From an uncultured Rhodospirillales bacterium (GTDB lineage Bacteria > Pseudomonadota > Alphaproteobacteria > Acetobacterales > Acetobacteraceae), in assembly GCA_903928045.1 (NCBI GenBank), contig CAIYPH010000578.1, positions 1 through 5,944 of the forward strand: a stretch of 5,944 nucleotides of DNA. The letters run 5' to 3'. The notes under the pieces were generated by a model. That model saw nothing but the letters and a program-made list of their open reading frames with translations. It made no database searches and was not told where the DNA came from. A program made the position numbers and the translations under genes. The first letter of the stretch is position 1. Each line of letters opens with the position of its first letter. Below are positions 1 to 4,932 of this stretch, in pieces.

Positions 1-145
1 CATCCCCTGCCACCGCGTGCTCGCCGGCAACGGCATCGGCGGCTATTCCGGCGGCGACGGCCTGCCGACCAAGCGCTTCCTGCTCGACCTCGAAACCCGC
101 GCCGCGGCCGAATTGACGCCGCCATCCCAGGGCCGGCTGCTATGA
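1..145 (+). CDS. ogt: Methylated-DNA--protein-cysteine methyltransferase (Ogt/MGMT), C-terminal fragment
   Basis: Partial gene cut by the left edge; the reading frame starts at base 2 and ends at TGA 143-145, leaving 47 codons. The fragment opens directly on IPCHRV, the active-site motif of O6-alkylguanine-DNA alkyltransferases. In this family its cysteine (third residue here) irreversibly accepts the alkyl group from O6-alkylguanine or O4-alkylthymine in DNA. The following GIGGYSGGDG and the TKRFLLDLE helix match the usual C-terminal end, where a GYxGG turn precedes a basic helix and a short tail. The N-terminal half lies outside the window, so an Ada-type fusion cannot be excluded, although the C-terminus would be the same. 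qor follows on the same strand after 37 bp. The motif makes the family call firm; the symbol ogt rather than ada is a guess. Confidence 0.85.
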   Translation, partial: IPCHRVLAGNGIGGYSGGDGLPTKRFLLDLETRAAAELTPPSQGRLL

Positions 146-146
146 T
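138..146 (+). promoter_or_regulatory. Candidate extended -10 promoter for qor
   Basis: TGCTATGAT matches an extended -10 element (TGn followed by a hexamer with 5 of 6 matches to TATAAT) and overlaps the stop codon of the upstream alkyltransferase gene. Transcription would start near base 153, about 30 nt before the qor start. A TTGACG hexamer at 113-118 resembles a -35 box but is 22 nt away, too far for a standard sigma-70 spacer. Sequence match only. Confidence 0.35.
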
Positions 147-182
147 CCCCCCTCGCGTCCACCCCAACCCCATGGACCTCAA

Positions 183-1154
183 ATGACCAAAGCGATCCGC
201 ATTCACGCCAATGGCGGCCCCGAGGTGATGCGCTGGGAGGACGTCCCCACCCCCGAGCCCGGCCCGGGCGAGGCCCTGATCCGGCATGGCGCGGTCGGCC
301 TCAACTACATCGACGTCTACTTTCGCACTGGTCTCTATAAATCACCCCTGCCGACCACCATCGGCATGGAGGGCGCCGGGACCGTGCTCGCCGTCGGTGA
401 TGGCGTCACCACCGTGAAACCCGGTGATCGCGTCGCCTATGCCGGCGGCCCGCTCGGTGCCTACGCCACCGAGCGCGTGATCGCCGCTGATCGCCTGGTG
501 ATCCTGCCCGACGCTATCGACTTCACAACCGCCGCCGCGATGATGCTGCAAGGCATGACGGCGCAATACCTCCTCCGCCGCACCTACCGCGTCTCCGCCG
601 GTGAAACCATCGTGGTGCACGCCGCGGCCGGCGGCGTCGGCCTCATCCTCTGCCAATGGGCCAAGCATCTCGGCGTTACCGTCATCGGCGTGGTCTCCAC
701 CAAGGCCAAGGCCGAACTCGCCCGCGCCCATGGTGCCGACCACGTGGTCATCGGCCATGCCGGCCTGCCCGCCGAGGTCAAGCGCGTTACCGGCGGCGCC
801 ATGGTGCCCGTCGTCTATGACAGCGTCGGCAAGGATACTTTCATGACCAGCCTCGACTGCCTGGCCCCGCTCGGCATGATGGTCAGCTACGGCAACGCCT
901 CGGGCGCCGTCCCGCCGGTCGATATCGGCATACTCTCCGCCAAGGGCAGCCTGTTCCTCACCCGCCCCACCCTCGGGACGTACACCACGAAACGCGCCGA
1001 CCTCGAGCGCGTCACTGCCGATTTGTTCGATGTGGTGGCGAGCGGCGCGGTGAAAATCCGCGTCAATCAAACCTTCCCGCTGGCCGAGGCGGCCGCCGCC
1101 CATGTCGCGCTTGAGGCGCGGCAGACCACAGGAAGCACCGTGCTGGTGCCGTAA
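183..1154 (+). CDS. qor: NADPH:quinone oxidoreductase, zeta-crystallin-like MDR family
   Basis: Complete 323-aa protein, close to the roughly 325 aa usual for bacterial QorA. It belongs to the zinc-free medium-chain dehydrogenase/reductase superfamily, whose quinone oxidoreductase branch reduces quinones with NADPH in the cytoplasm. The N-terminal GroES-like catalytic domain shows NYIDVYFRTGLY (residues 41-52) and GMEGAG (61-66), both typical of this branch. The Rossmann domain carries the glycine-rich nucleotide loop HAAAGGVG (146-153), followed by the QWAKHLG helix. VYDSVGKDTF (211-220) and the GMMVSYGNASG strand (231-241) are also family hallmarks. No catalytic or structural zinc ligand pattern is seen. 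The start at 183 has only a weak GGA at 174-176 as a ribosome binding site, but homology begins right at MTKAIRIHANGGPE, which supports it. It lies 37 bp after the alkyltransferase gene and may be read through from it or use its own promoter. It converges on the lipoprotein gene at 1292. The in vivo substrate cannot be told from sequence. Confidence 0.93.
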   Translation: MTKAIRIHANGGPEVMRWEDVPTPEPGPGEALIRHGAVGLNYIDVYFRTGLYKSPLPTTIGMEGAGTVLAVGDGVTTVKPGDRVAYAGGPLGAYATERVIAADRLVILPDAIDFTTAAAMMLQGMTAQYLLRRTYRVSAGETIVVHAAAGGVGLILCQWAKHLGVTVIGVVSTKAKAELARAHGADHVVIGHAGLPAEVKRVTGGAMVPVVYDSVGKDTFMTSLDCLAPLGMMVSYGNASGAVPPVDIGILSAKGSLFLTRPTLGTYTTKRADLERVTADLFDVVASGAVKIRVNQTFPLAEAAAAHVALEARQTTGSTVLVP

Positions 1155-1164
1155 GCAATAAAGC

Positions 1165-1186
1165 GCTTCTTTTTGAAAAAAGAAGC
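1165..1186. repeat. Left outer hairpin of the palindrome
   Basis: GCTTCTTTT (1165-1173) pairs perfectly with AAAAGAAGC (1178-1186) around a four-base loop. It lies 10 nt after the qor stop codon. It may act as an auxiliary terminator stem or protect the 3' end of the qor transcript. Confidence 0.7.
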
Positions 1187-1199
1187 AAAAACTTCTCTA

Positions 1200-1256
1200 T
1201 CCGTTTGGTGCGGTCCCTCTCAGGGATACTCCCAACCAAACGGACAAAAGTTTTTT
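1200..1256. terminator. Central stem of a bidirectional rho-independent terminator
   Basis: Bases 1200-1209 (TCCGTTTGGT) pair perfectly with 1235-1244. On the plus strand the stem is followed by CAAAAG and six T (1251-1256), suiting termination of qor. On the minus strand, leaving the stem leftwards, the sequence is TAGAGAAG and then five T (complement of 1187-1191), suiting termination of the lipoprotein gene. The T-runs begin 6-8 nt from the stem, slightly further than ideal, so efficiency is uncertain. Confidence 0.6.
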
Positions 1257-1280
1257 GGTTCTTTTTTTCAAAAAAGAACC
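1257..1280. repeat. Right outer hairpin of the palindrome
   Basis: GGTTCTTTTT (1257-1266) pairs perfectly with AAAAAGAACC (1271-1280) around a four-base loop. It is the mirror partner of the left outer hairpin, and on the minus strand it is the first structure after the lipoprotein stop codon (1292-1294). Confidence 0.7.
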
Positions 1281-1291
1281 GCTTGCTTCTC

Positions 1292-1816
1292 CTAGCTGCC
1301 CTGAACCTCGGCCCGCATCTCGCGCGCCTTCGCCAGAATTCGGTTCTCGATCTCGGTCACCGTCGAGGGGTTCACCGCGGAGTCCATCCACTGCCCGTTC
1401 TGCAGCACCTGCCGGTAGATCGCCACGCGGATCCCGTCGGAGCGCAATTGCCGGCCGTAAATATAGGCCGTGGCGCGGAAGCGCTCGCCGGACCCATTGG
1501 GCGGCTGATACCAGTCAGTGATGATGACGCCGCCGAACGGGTCCGCCTGGGTCAGCGGCATGAATGACAGCGTGTCGAGCGAGCTGCGCCACAGATAGGC
1601 GTTCACGCCGATCCCGGTGCCGCCATCATCGGCGCTCTTCTTGCCGCCGAACGTGATCCCGTCACCGCCGAAGATGCTGCCGTCGCCCGATTTCGCCTTC
1701 AGCTTAACTTCCTGCCAGGAATCGTCGGACACGCCTTCGTTCTTCAGGCCGTTACAGCCCGCCAAAGTGATCGCCGTCATCAGAAGGACAACGAGAGTTC
1801 CCGACCGCATACGCAT
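1292..1816 (-). CDS. DUF3576-type outer-membrane lipoprotein of unknown function
   Basis: Complete 174-aa protein. The N-terminus (MRMRSGTLVVLLMTAITLAGC) is a classical lipoprotein signal: two arginines, a hydrophobic stretch and the lipobox LAGC, with the lipidated cysteine at residue 21. Asparagine rather than aspartate at +2 predicts sorting to the outer membrane. After a Gly/Asp/Lys-rich linker (about 40-68) comes a conserved core, VNAYLWRSSLDTLSFMPL (71-88) and DPFGGVIITDWY (92-103), which I recognise as the alphaproteobacterial DUF3576 family. The rest looks like alternating strands and ends in a charged helix (about 152-172). No enzymatic motif is visible. The start could be codon 1 or codon 3 (second ATG at 1810-1808); a weak purine stretch precedes both. 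The gene follows the porin on the same strand but a terminator lies between them. Its role is unknown; an envelope assembly or maintenance role is only inferred from location. Confidence 0.85.
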   Translation of the reverse strand: MRMRSGTLVVLLMTAITLAGCNGLKNEGVSDDSWQEVKLKAKSGDGSIFGGDGITFGGKKSADDGGTGIGVNAYLWRSSLDTLSFMPLTQADPFGGVIITDWYQPPNGSGERFRATAYIYGRQLRSDGIRVAIYRQVLQNGQWMDSAVNPSTVTEIENRILAKAREMRAEVQGS

Positions 1817-1861
1817 TATCCGTTCCGTCCGATGTGTCCGCGCCCAATGGCGCTGGCCGAC

Positions 1862-1890
1862 GTTCTACACCGCCTCCGCCGCGTCGCCAA
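1862..1890 (-). promoter_or_regulatory. Candidate sigma-70-like promoter for the DUF3576 lipoprotein gene
   Basis: On the minus strand TTGGCG (1890-1885) and TAGAAC (1867-1862) are separated by exactly 17 nt, each matching 4 of 6 consensus bases. Transcription would start near 1855, giving a leader of about 39 nt. The position between the porin terminator and the lipoprotein start fits an independent promoter. The 159-bp gap 1817-1975 holds nothing else beyond the terminator and a short tandem repeat. Confidence 0.4.
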
Positions 1891-1910
1891 GCGATCGGAG
1901 CACGGCCCGC

Positions 1911-1946
1911 CAAAACGGAAAACGGCGGAGCTGATGCCCCGCCGTT
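1911..1946 (-). terminator. Rho-independent terminator of the porin gene
   Basis: On the minus strand AACGGCGG (1946-1939) pairs perfectly with CCGCCGTT (1928-1921) around a 10-nt loop and is followed by TTCCGTTTTG, a T-rich tail. It begins 29 nt after the porin stop codon and should separate porin transcription from the lipoprotein gene downstream. Confidence 0.75.
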
Positions 1947-1949
1947 CCC

Positions 1950-1972
1950 AGTCGAAGTCAAGTCGTAGTCGA
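1950..1972. repeat. Short degenerate tandem repeat after the porin stop
   Basis: Four consecutive units read AGTCGA, AGTCA, AGTCGT and AGTCGA on the plus strand, between the porin stop codon and its terminator. The array is only 23 bp long. Confidence 0.55.
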
Positions 1973-1975
1973 AGC

Positions 1976-3346
1976 TTACCAGCGAACCAGGATGGTGCCG
2001 ATCAGAGCGTTCGAGGTGGACTTGTTGTTGGCCGTGGCCGGGCCGCCAGCGTCGACGAAGTTCACGCCGTTCTGGTGGATCGTGCCGTAGGTGTAGCCCA
2101 GGAAGAAGTCGAGGCCGGTGACAACGGTGTAGTTGCCGCCGATGTCGAAGGCGCGCTCGGTCCGGTTGCCCGTGCCGCCGTTGGAGCCCTGACGCTCAAC
2201 CTGATAGTACGCCGCGCCGACCGTGTACGGGCCAGAGGCATACTGCGCGCCGACGATGCCGGCGAGCTGGTTCTTCTTGCGACCCGAAGCCAGCGTCACC
2301 AGCGGGGTGCCGGCCTGACCGTTGGTCGTGCCGCCGTTGATGGTGCCGAACACCGAGAAGCCCTGGTAGGTCAGCGAGGTGCCCCAGTTGAAGATGCTCA
2401 GGCCGTTGACCTTGGACACGCCGGCGGAGAGAGCGCCGGGAGCCGCGGACACGATGCCCGAACCCCAGTAACCGGCCCAGCTGTCGACCGCGACCGGGCC
2501 GAGATTGCCGGACCAGCGAGCGGCGACTTCGAACAGGTTACGCGGACGGTTGGTGTCCGAGTTCGTGACCGCCACGGACTGACGGGCGCTGCCGCCCGCG
2601 TTCGCGTTGAAGCCGTCGTTGCCGGTCAGCGCGGCGGAGGACGGAGCGAAGCTGACGCCGGCCTGGAAGCCGTTCATCTTCGGGGTCATGTAGGTGATCT
2701 TGGCGGAGTCGTATTCGTTACCGACGTCCGGGAACACCCAGCTCAGGCAGTTCGAGCCAATGAAGTCGCAAACGTCACCGTCCCAGTGGCCGGTGTCGTA
2801 GGCTTCACCGGTCGTGATCGACGAACCGGAGAACAGCGACAGCGGGCCGTCGCCCTGGCCGATGCGCAGCAGGCCCCAGCTATCCCCACCGAGATAGGTG
2901 TAGGCGCGGCGGGTGTACCACAGCGAGGCGGTCGAGTTCGCCGAAGCGTTGCCGACGCCGGCGCCGTTCAGCGCACCGCCGGCATAGCCGCCCGGCGTGC
3001 CACCGGCGAACAGGGTGCGCATTTCGCTCTTCGCACCGTAGATCATGCCGTTGGTCAGCTTGCCGTCAACGCCGAAGTACAGACGGAAATAACCGCCGAT
3101 ACCATAGGGCTGCAGCTTCGCGGTGGTGGTCGACGACTTGTCGGAGTTGTTGCCGATGACGCCGACGTCAACCGCGACCAAGCCGCCCATGTGGACGATG
3201 ATCTTGCCCGGCTCCGGGCTGGTCTGCGGCGAACCGAACGCCGAGGCGTTCTTCGAGGGGTCGCTCGTCGCGAACGTCGCCGCCTGGGCGGTGCTCGCGG
3301 CCACGAGGCCGATCAGGGCCGCCGAGGCGAGAAGATAATTACGCAT
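1976..3346 (-). CDS. Outer-membrane porin (general diffusion type, alphaproteobacterial)
   Basis: Complete 456-aa protein. Residues 1-22 form a Sec signal peptide with probable cleavage after AQA (MRNYLLASAALIGLVAASTAQA). The mature part is rich in Gly, Ala, Ser, Asn and aromatic residues, with alternating amphipathic strands as expected of a beta-barrel. Diagnostic stretches are LWYTRRAYTYLGGDSWGLLRIGQGDGP (about 142-168; arginines and a GxxRIGQ turn, as in the constriction loop region of porins), YDSAKITYMTPKMNGFQAGVSFAP (212-235) and the repeated strand-turn pattern to the C-terminus. It ends in an aromatic residue (VRW), consistent with a BAM assembly signal, though Phe is commoner. The only two cysteines of the mature protein, C193 and C200, lie in one predicted loop and could form a disulfide. 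It probably forms trimers passing small hydrophilic solutes. The start is secured by an ideal Shine-Dalgarno. Strong translation signals and an own terminator suggest high expression. Substrate preference cannot be read from sequence. Confidence 0.92.
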   Translation of the reverse strand: MRNYLLASAALIGLVAASTAQAATFATSDPSKNASAFGSPQTSPEPGKIIVHMGGLVAVDVGVIGNNSDKSSTTTAKLQPYGIGGYFRLYFGVDGKLTNGMIYGAKSEMRTLFAGGTPGGYAGGALNGAGVGNASANSTASLWYTRRAYTYLGGDSWGLLRIGQGDGPLSLFSGSSITTGEAYDTGHWDGDVCDFIGSNCLSWVFPDVGNEYDSAKITYMTPKMNGFQAGVSFAPSSAALTGNDGFNANAGGSARQSVAVTNSDTNRPRNLFEVAARWSGNLGPVAVDSWAGYWGSGIVSAAPGALSAGVSKVNGLSIFNWGTSLTYQGFSVFGTINGGTTNGQAGTPLVTLASGRKKNQLAGIVGAQYASGPYTVGAAYYQVERQGSNGGTGNRTERAFDIGGNYTVVTGLDFFLGYTYGTIHQNGVNFVDAGGPATANNKSTSNALIGTILVRW

Positions 3347-3350
3347 TCAA

Positions 3351-3358
3351 TCCTCCTT
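3351..3358 (-). promoter_or_regulatory. Strong ribosome binding site of the porin gene
   Basis: On the minus strand AAGGAGGA lies 4 nt before the ATG at 3346-3344. It is the best Shine-Dalgarno match in the window, fixes the porin start and suggests strong translation. Confidence 0.9.
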
Positions 3359-3448
3359 GTTTCCAGGCCCCGCCCCGTTCCCACCTGAGCCTGTGCGATC
3401 GCTTGCATCAGAACTCCCGTAACGGGTGGGGCAGCCAGACCTGAGAAG

Positions 3449-3478
3449 AGTATTGAATGTGTTTTGCGCAACCCGCAA
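3449..3478 (-). promoter_or_regulatory. Weak candidate promoter for the porin gene
   Basis: On the minus strand TTGCGG (3478-3473) and AATACT (3454-3449) are 18 nt apart, matching 3 and 4 consensus bases. The start would be near 3442, leaving a leader of about 95 nt. An 8-bp palindrome TTGCGCAA (3464-3471) lies between the two boxes, where a regulator could bind. The rest of the 191-bp gap 3347-3537 shows a second palindrome GCGATCGC (3395-3402) in the leader and no credible gene. Confidence 0.3.
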
Positions 3479-3509
3479 TTGCCCAAAGCGGGGTCGCATG
3501 GCATTTTCG

Positions 3510-3534
3510 AAACACTGTGGCGGATATGCCACAG
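3510..3534 (-). terminator. Probable terminator of the ThiE-like gene
   Basis: On the minus strand CTGTGGC (3534-3528) pairs perfectly with GCCACAG (3521-3515) around ATATCC and is followed by TGTTT. It starts 3 nt after the TGA of the ThiE-like gene. The short T-tail makes it a moderate terminator at best, but its position separates that gene from the porin promoter region. Confidence 0.55.
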
Positions 3535-3537
3535 CCG

Positions 3538-4110
3538 TCAGGCCAAGGCCCCGATCGCCCCCGCCGCCCGGCACCCCCGGAGCCGCCGCACCGTCCGCCC
3601 ATCCACCCCCCCCAACGCCGCCACCGCCATCCCCCCGCCAAACCGGCGCGCCGCCCCCATCCACCGCACCGCGCCAAGCCCCGCCGCGCCCGGATGGCTC
3701 GCCGTCGCGAAGGCCGGCGACAGGAACACGACATCCGCCCCCGCCCGCCGCGCCCGCACCAGCTCCGCCGCCGAATGGGCCGAACTCGTCACCATCCCCC
3801 AGCGCCCCCCGATGCGCCGCCCGCCGCGCAAATGCACCCCCACCCCCAATGCCGCCGCCAGCCGCCAATCCCCCGCCACCACCAGCACCAGCCGCCGCGC
3901 CCGGCACACACGGGCGAGCCGCTTCGCCAGCGCCGCCCGGCCAGCCGCCCCATCATGGCGGAACACCACGCCACACAGCCCGGCCGGCAGCCGCGCCACC
4001 GCGGCAACCGGGTCCGGCAGCCGCACTTCATCGGTGAACAACCACAGCGGCGGAATTCCCCGCCCCGCGGACTTGACCGCGCGCCCCCATGCGACAAGTT
4101 TGCGGTCCAT
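3538..4110 (-). CDS. ThiE/TenI-like protein (thiamine phosphate synthase family)
   Basis: 190-aa protein, slightly shorter than the usual 200-215 aa. It matches the ThiE/TenI TIM-barrel family in order: a PLWLFTDEVR first strand (21-30), the LVLVVAGDWRLAAALGVGVHLRGG block (74-97) corresponding to the NDRxDLALAxGADGVHLGQ region, VTSSAHSAAEL (107-117), AGADVVFLSPAFATASHPG (123-141), and ALGGVDGRTVRRL (165-177) as the phosphate-binding end. In true ThiE the family joins the pyrimidine pyrophosphate and thiazole phosphate to make thiamine phosphate; TenI is a thiazole tautomerase. Here the usual Asn-Asp-Arg becomes Gly-Asp-Trp and the TxTK loop is replaced by ASHPG, so synthase activity is doubtful and a TenI-like or other role is possible. 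The start at 4110 is chosen for its GGAGG; open frame continues upstream antisense to yggS but has no support. The leader is too short for a TPP riboswitch. It diverges from yggS across 27 bp. Confidence 0.8.
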   Translation of the reverse strand: MDRKLVAWGRAVKSAGRGIPPLWLFTDEVRLPDPVAAVARLPAGLCGVVFRHDGAAGRAALAKRLARVCRARRLVLVVAGDWRLAAALGVGVHLRGGRRIGGRWGMVTSSAHSAAELVRARRAGADVVFLSPAFATASHPGAAGLGAVRWMGAARRFGGGMAVAALGGVDGRTVRRLRGCRAAGAIGALA

Positions 4111-4114
4111 CGAT

Positions 4115-4119
4115 CCTCC
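4115..4119 (-). promoter_or_regulatory. Ribosome binding site deciding the ThiE-like start
   Basis: On the minus strand GGAGG (4119-4115) sits 4 nt before the ATG at 4110-4108. It favours this start over the in-frame ATG at 4131, which lacks a comparable site and would extend into the gap before yggS. Confidence 0.7.
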
Positions 4120-4137
4120 GGCCGGAAGCATCAGCCC

Positions 4138-4815
4138 ATGGACAATATATATAGTGTGGTCGCCGGCAACCTCGCCCGCATCCAGGACCGTATCGCCACC
4201 GCCGCCACCCGCGCCGGCCGCCACCCGGAGGACATCACCTTGGTGGCCGTCTCCAAAATTCACCCCGCCGAGGCCGTCCTCGCCGCGCTCGCCGCCGGCC
4301 AGCGCCATTTCGGCGAAAACCGCGTGCAGGAAGCCGCCGGCAAATTCCCCGATCTGCGCGCCGCCCACCCGGCCATGCGCCTGCACATCATCGGCGGCCT
4401 GCAAACCAACAAGGCGCGCGACGCCGTGCGCCTCGCCGACGTCATCGAAAGCATGGACCGCCCCCGCCTGGCCGACGCCATTGCCGACGCCATCGCCCGC
4501 GAGGGCCGCACGCCCGAGCTGCTCATCCAGGTCAATGTCGGCGCCGAGGACCAGAAATCCGGCGTCGGCCGCACCGATGCCGATGCTTTCATCGCCGACT
4601 GCAAATCCCGCTTCGGCGCCGCGCTCACCGGCCTGATGTGCATCCCCCCCGTCGAGGAAGACCCCGCCCCCCATTTCGACTGGCTGGCCGATCGCGCCGC
4701 CCGCCATGGCCTGAAAGTGGTGTCGATGGGCATGTCCGGCGATTTCGAAACCGCCATCGCCCACGGCGCCACCCATGTCCGCGTCGGCACCGCCATTTTC
4801 GGCAGCCGCGCCTGA
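4138..4815 (+). CDS. yggS: YggS/PROSC-family pyridoxal 5'-phosphate homeostasis protein
   Basis: Complete 225-aa protein of the usual length for this family. YggS (YlmE, human PLPBP) is a cytoplasmic single-domain TIM barrel that binds PLP but has no known catalytic reaction, and it buffers free PLP and amino-acid pools. LVAVSK (35-40) supplies the PLP-binding lysine, K40. Further family blocks are HFGENRVQEA (57-66), LHIIGGLQTNK (82-92), VNVGAEDQKSGV (132-143), GLMCIPP (165-171) and the C-terminal phosphate-binding SMGMSGDFETAIAHGATHVR plus VGTAIFG (196-222). The start at 4138 follows GGAAG (4124-4128) by 9 nt, and homology begins directly at the start. The frame stays open far upstream, but that stretch is proline/arginine-rich shadow of the opposite-strand ThiE-like gene. 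The promoter must lie in the 5' part of that neighbour; TTGACC at 4073-4078 is a good -35 candidate but lacks a convincing -10. No clear terminator follows, so read-through into kup is possible. Confidence 0.95.
   Translation: MDNIYSVVAGNLARIQDRIATAATRAGRHPEDITLVAVSKIHPAEAVLAALAAGQRHFGENRVQEAAGKFPDLRAAHPAMRLHIIGGLQTNKARDAVRLADVIESMDRPRLADAIADAIAREGRTPELLIQVNVGAEDQKSGVGRTDADAFIADCKSRFGAALTGLMCIPPVEEDPAPHFDWLADRAARHGLKVVSMGMSGDFETAIAHGATHVRVGTAIFGSRA
4142..4169 (-). promoter_or_regulatory. Candidate promoter of the ThiE-like gene inside the yggS start
   Basis: On the minus strand TTGCCG (4169-4164) and TATTGT (4147-4142) are 16 nt apart, each matching 4 of 6 consensus bases. The -10 lies within an unusually AT-rich run (4141-4155) in a GC-rich region. 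Transcription would start near 4135, 25 nt before the ThiE-like start and upstream of its ribosome binding site. Confidence 0.4.
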
Positions 4816-4900
4816 GCACCGTCGCCCGCCGCCGATGAACACCAGCCATGCCGGCGCCCGCTTGCACCCGTCATGGCCGAAGCGTATCGAGCGCCGCCGA

Positions 4901-4916
4901 GTGCCGGCCCCGGCAC
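4901..4916. repeat. GC-rich inverted repeat just upstream of kup
   Basis: GTGCCGG (4901-4907) and CCGGCAC (4910-4916) are perfect complements with only CC between them; in RNA this would fold as a 6-bp stem with a 4-nt loop. It ends 5 nt before the kup Shine-Dalgarno and has no T-run, so it is more likely a leader structure or operator than a terminator. The rest of the 117-bp gap 4816-4932 shows only a weak promoter-like pair, TTGCAC (4862-4867) and TATCGA (4885-4890), 17 nt apart. Confidence 0.6.
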
Positions 4917-4932
4917 GACATGGAGCCACAGC

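Larger units (their letters stand above)
1161..1284. repeat. Large imperfect palindrome with nested hairpins between convergent genes
   Basis: The left arm (1161-1209) and the reverse complement of the right arm (1235-1284) align nearly end to end. Both read AAGCG, TTCTTTTT, a G and an A-run, GAA, an A-run, CTT, and finally TCCGTTTGGT. Each arm contains its own hairpin (1165-1186 and 1257-1280). The arm ends pair into a 10-bp stem (1200-1209 with 1235-1244) enclosing a smaller TCCCT/AGGGA stem (1214-1218 with 1222-1226). The element begins 6 nt after the qor stop and ends 7 nt before the lipoprotein stop, so it fills the gap. It is far more AT-rich than its surroundings. It could be one copy of a dispersed palindromic repeat, but only this copy is visible. 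Confidence 0.8.

Noticed and set aside
172..186. Tiny frame MDLK ending in TGA overlapping the qor ATG
   Set aside because: It could in principle be a translational coupling peptide, but four codons without a ribosome binding site cannot be supported.
342..1103. 253-codon minus-strand frame inside qor
   Set aside because: A His/Gly/Asp-rich shadow of the qor coding strand without any motif.
1832..3388. 518-codon plus-strand open frame over the whole porin gene
   Set aside because: It is antisense to the porin, has an Arg/Val/Gly-rich composition with no recognisable domain, and results from strong G/C third-position bias. The porin has a signal peptide, an ideal ribosome binding site and family motifs.
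3457..4137. Upstream extension of the yggS frame (227 extra codons)
   Set aside because: The extension is proline/arginine-rich, antisense to the ThiE-like gene, and the YggS family begins at the ATG at 4138, which has its own ribosome binding site.
4111..4137. Possible TPP riboswitch ahead of the ThiE-like gene
   Set aside because: The gap to yggS is 27 bp, far shorter than a TPP aptamer, and no aptamer core motif such as CUGAGA is seen on the minus strand there.
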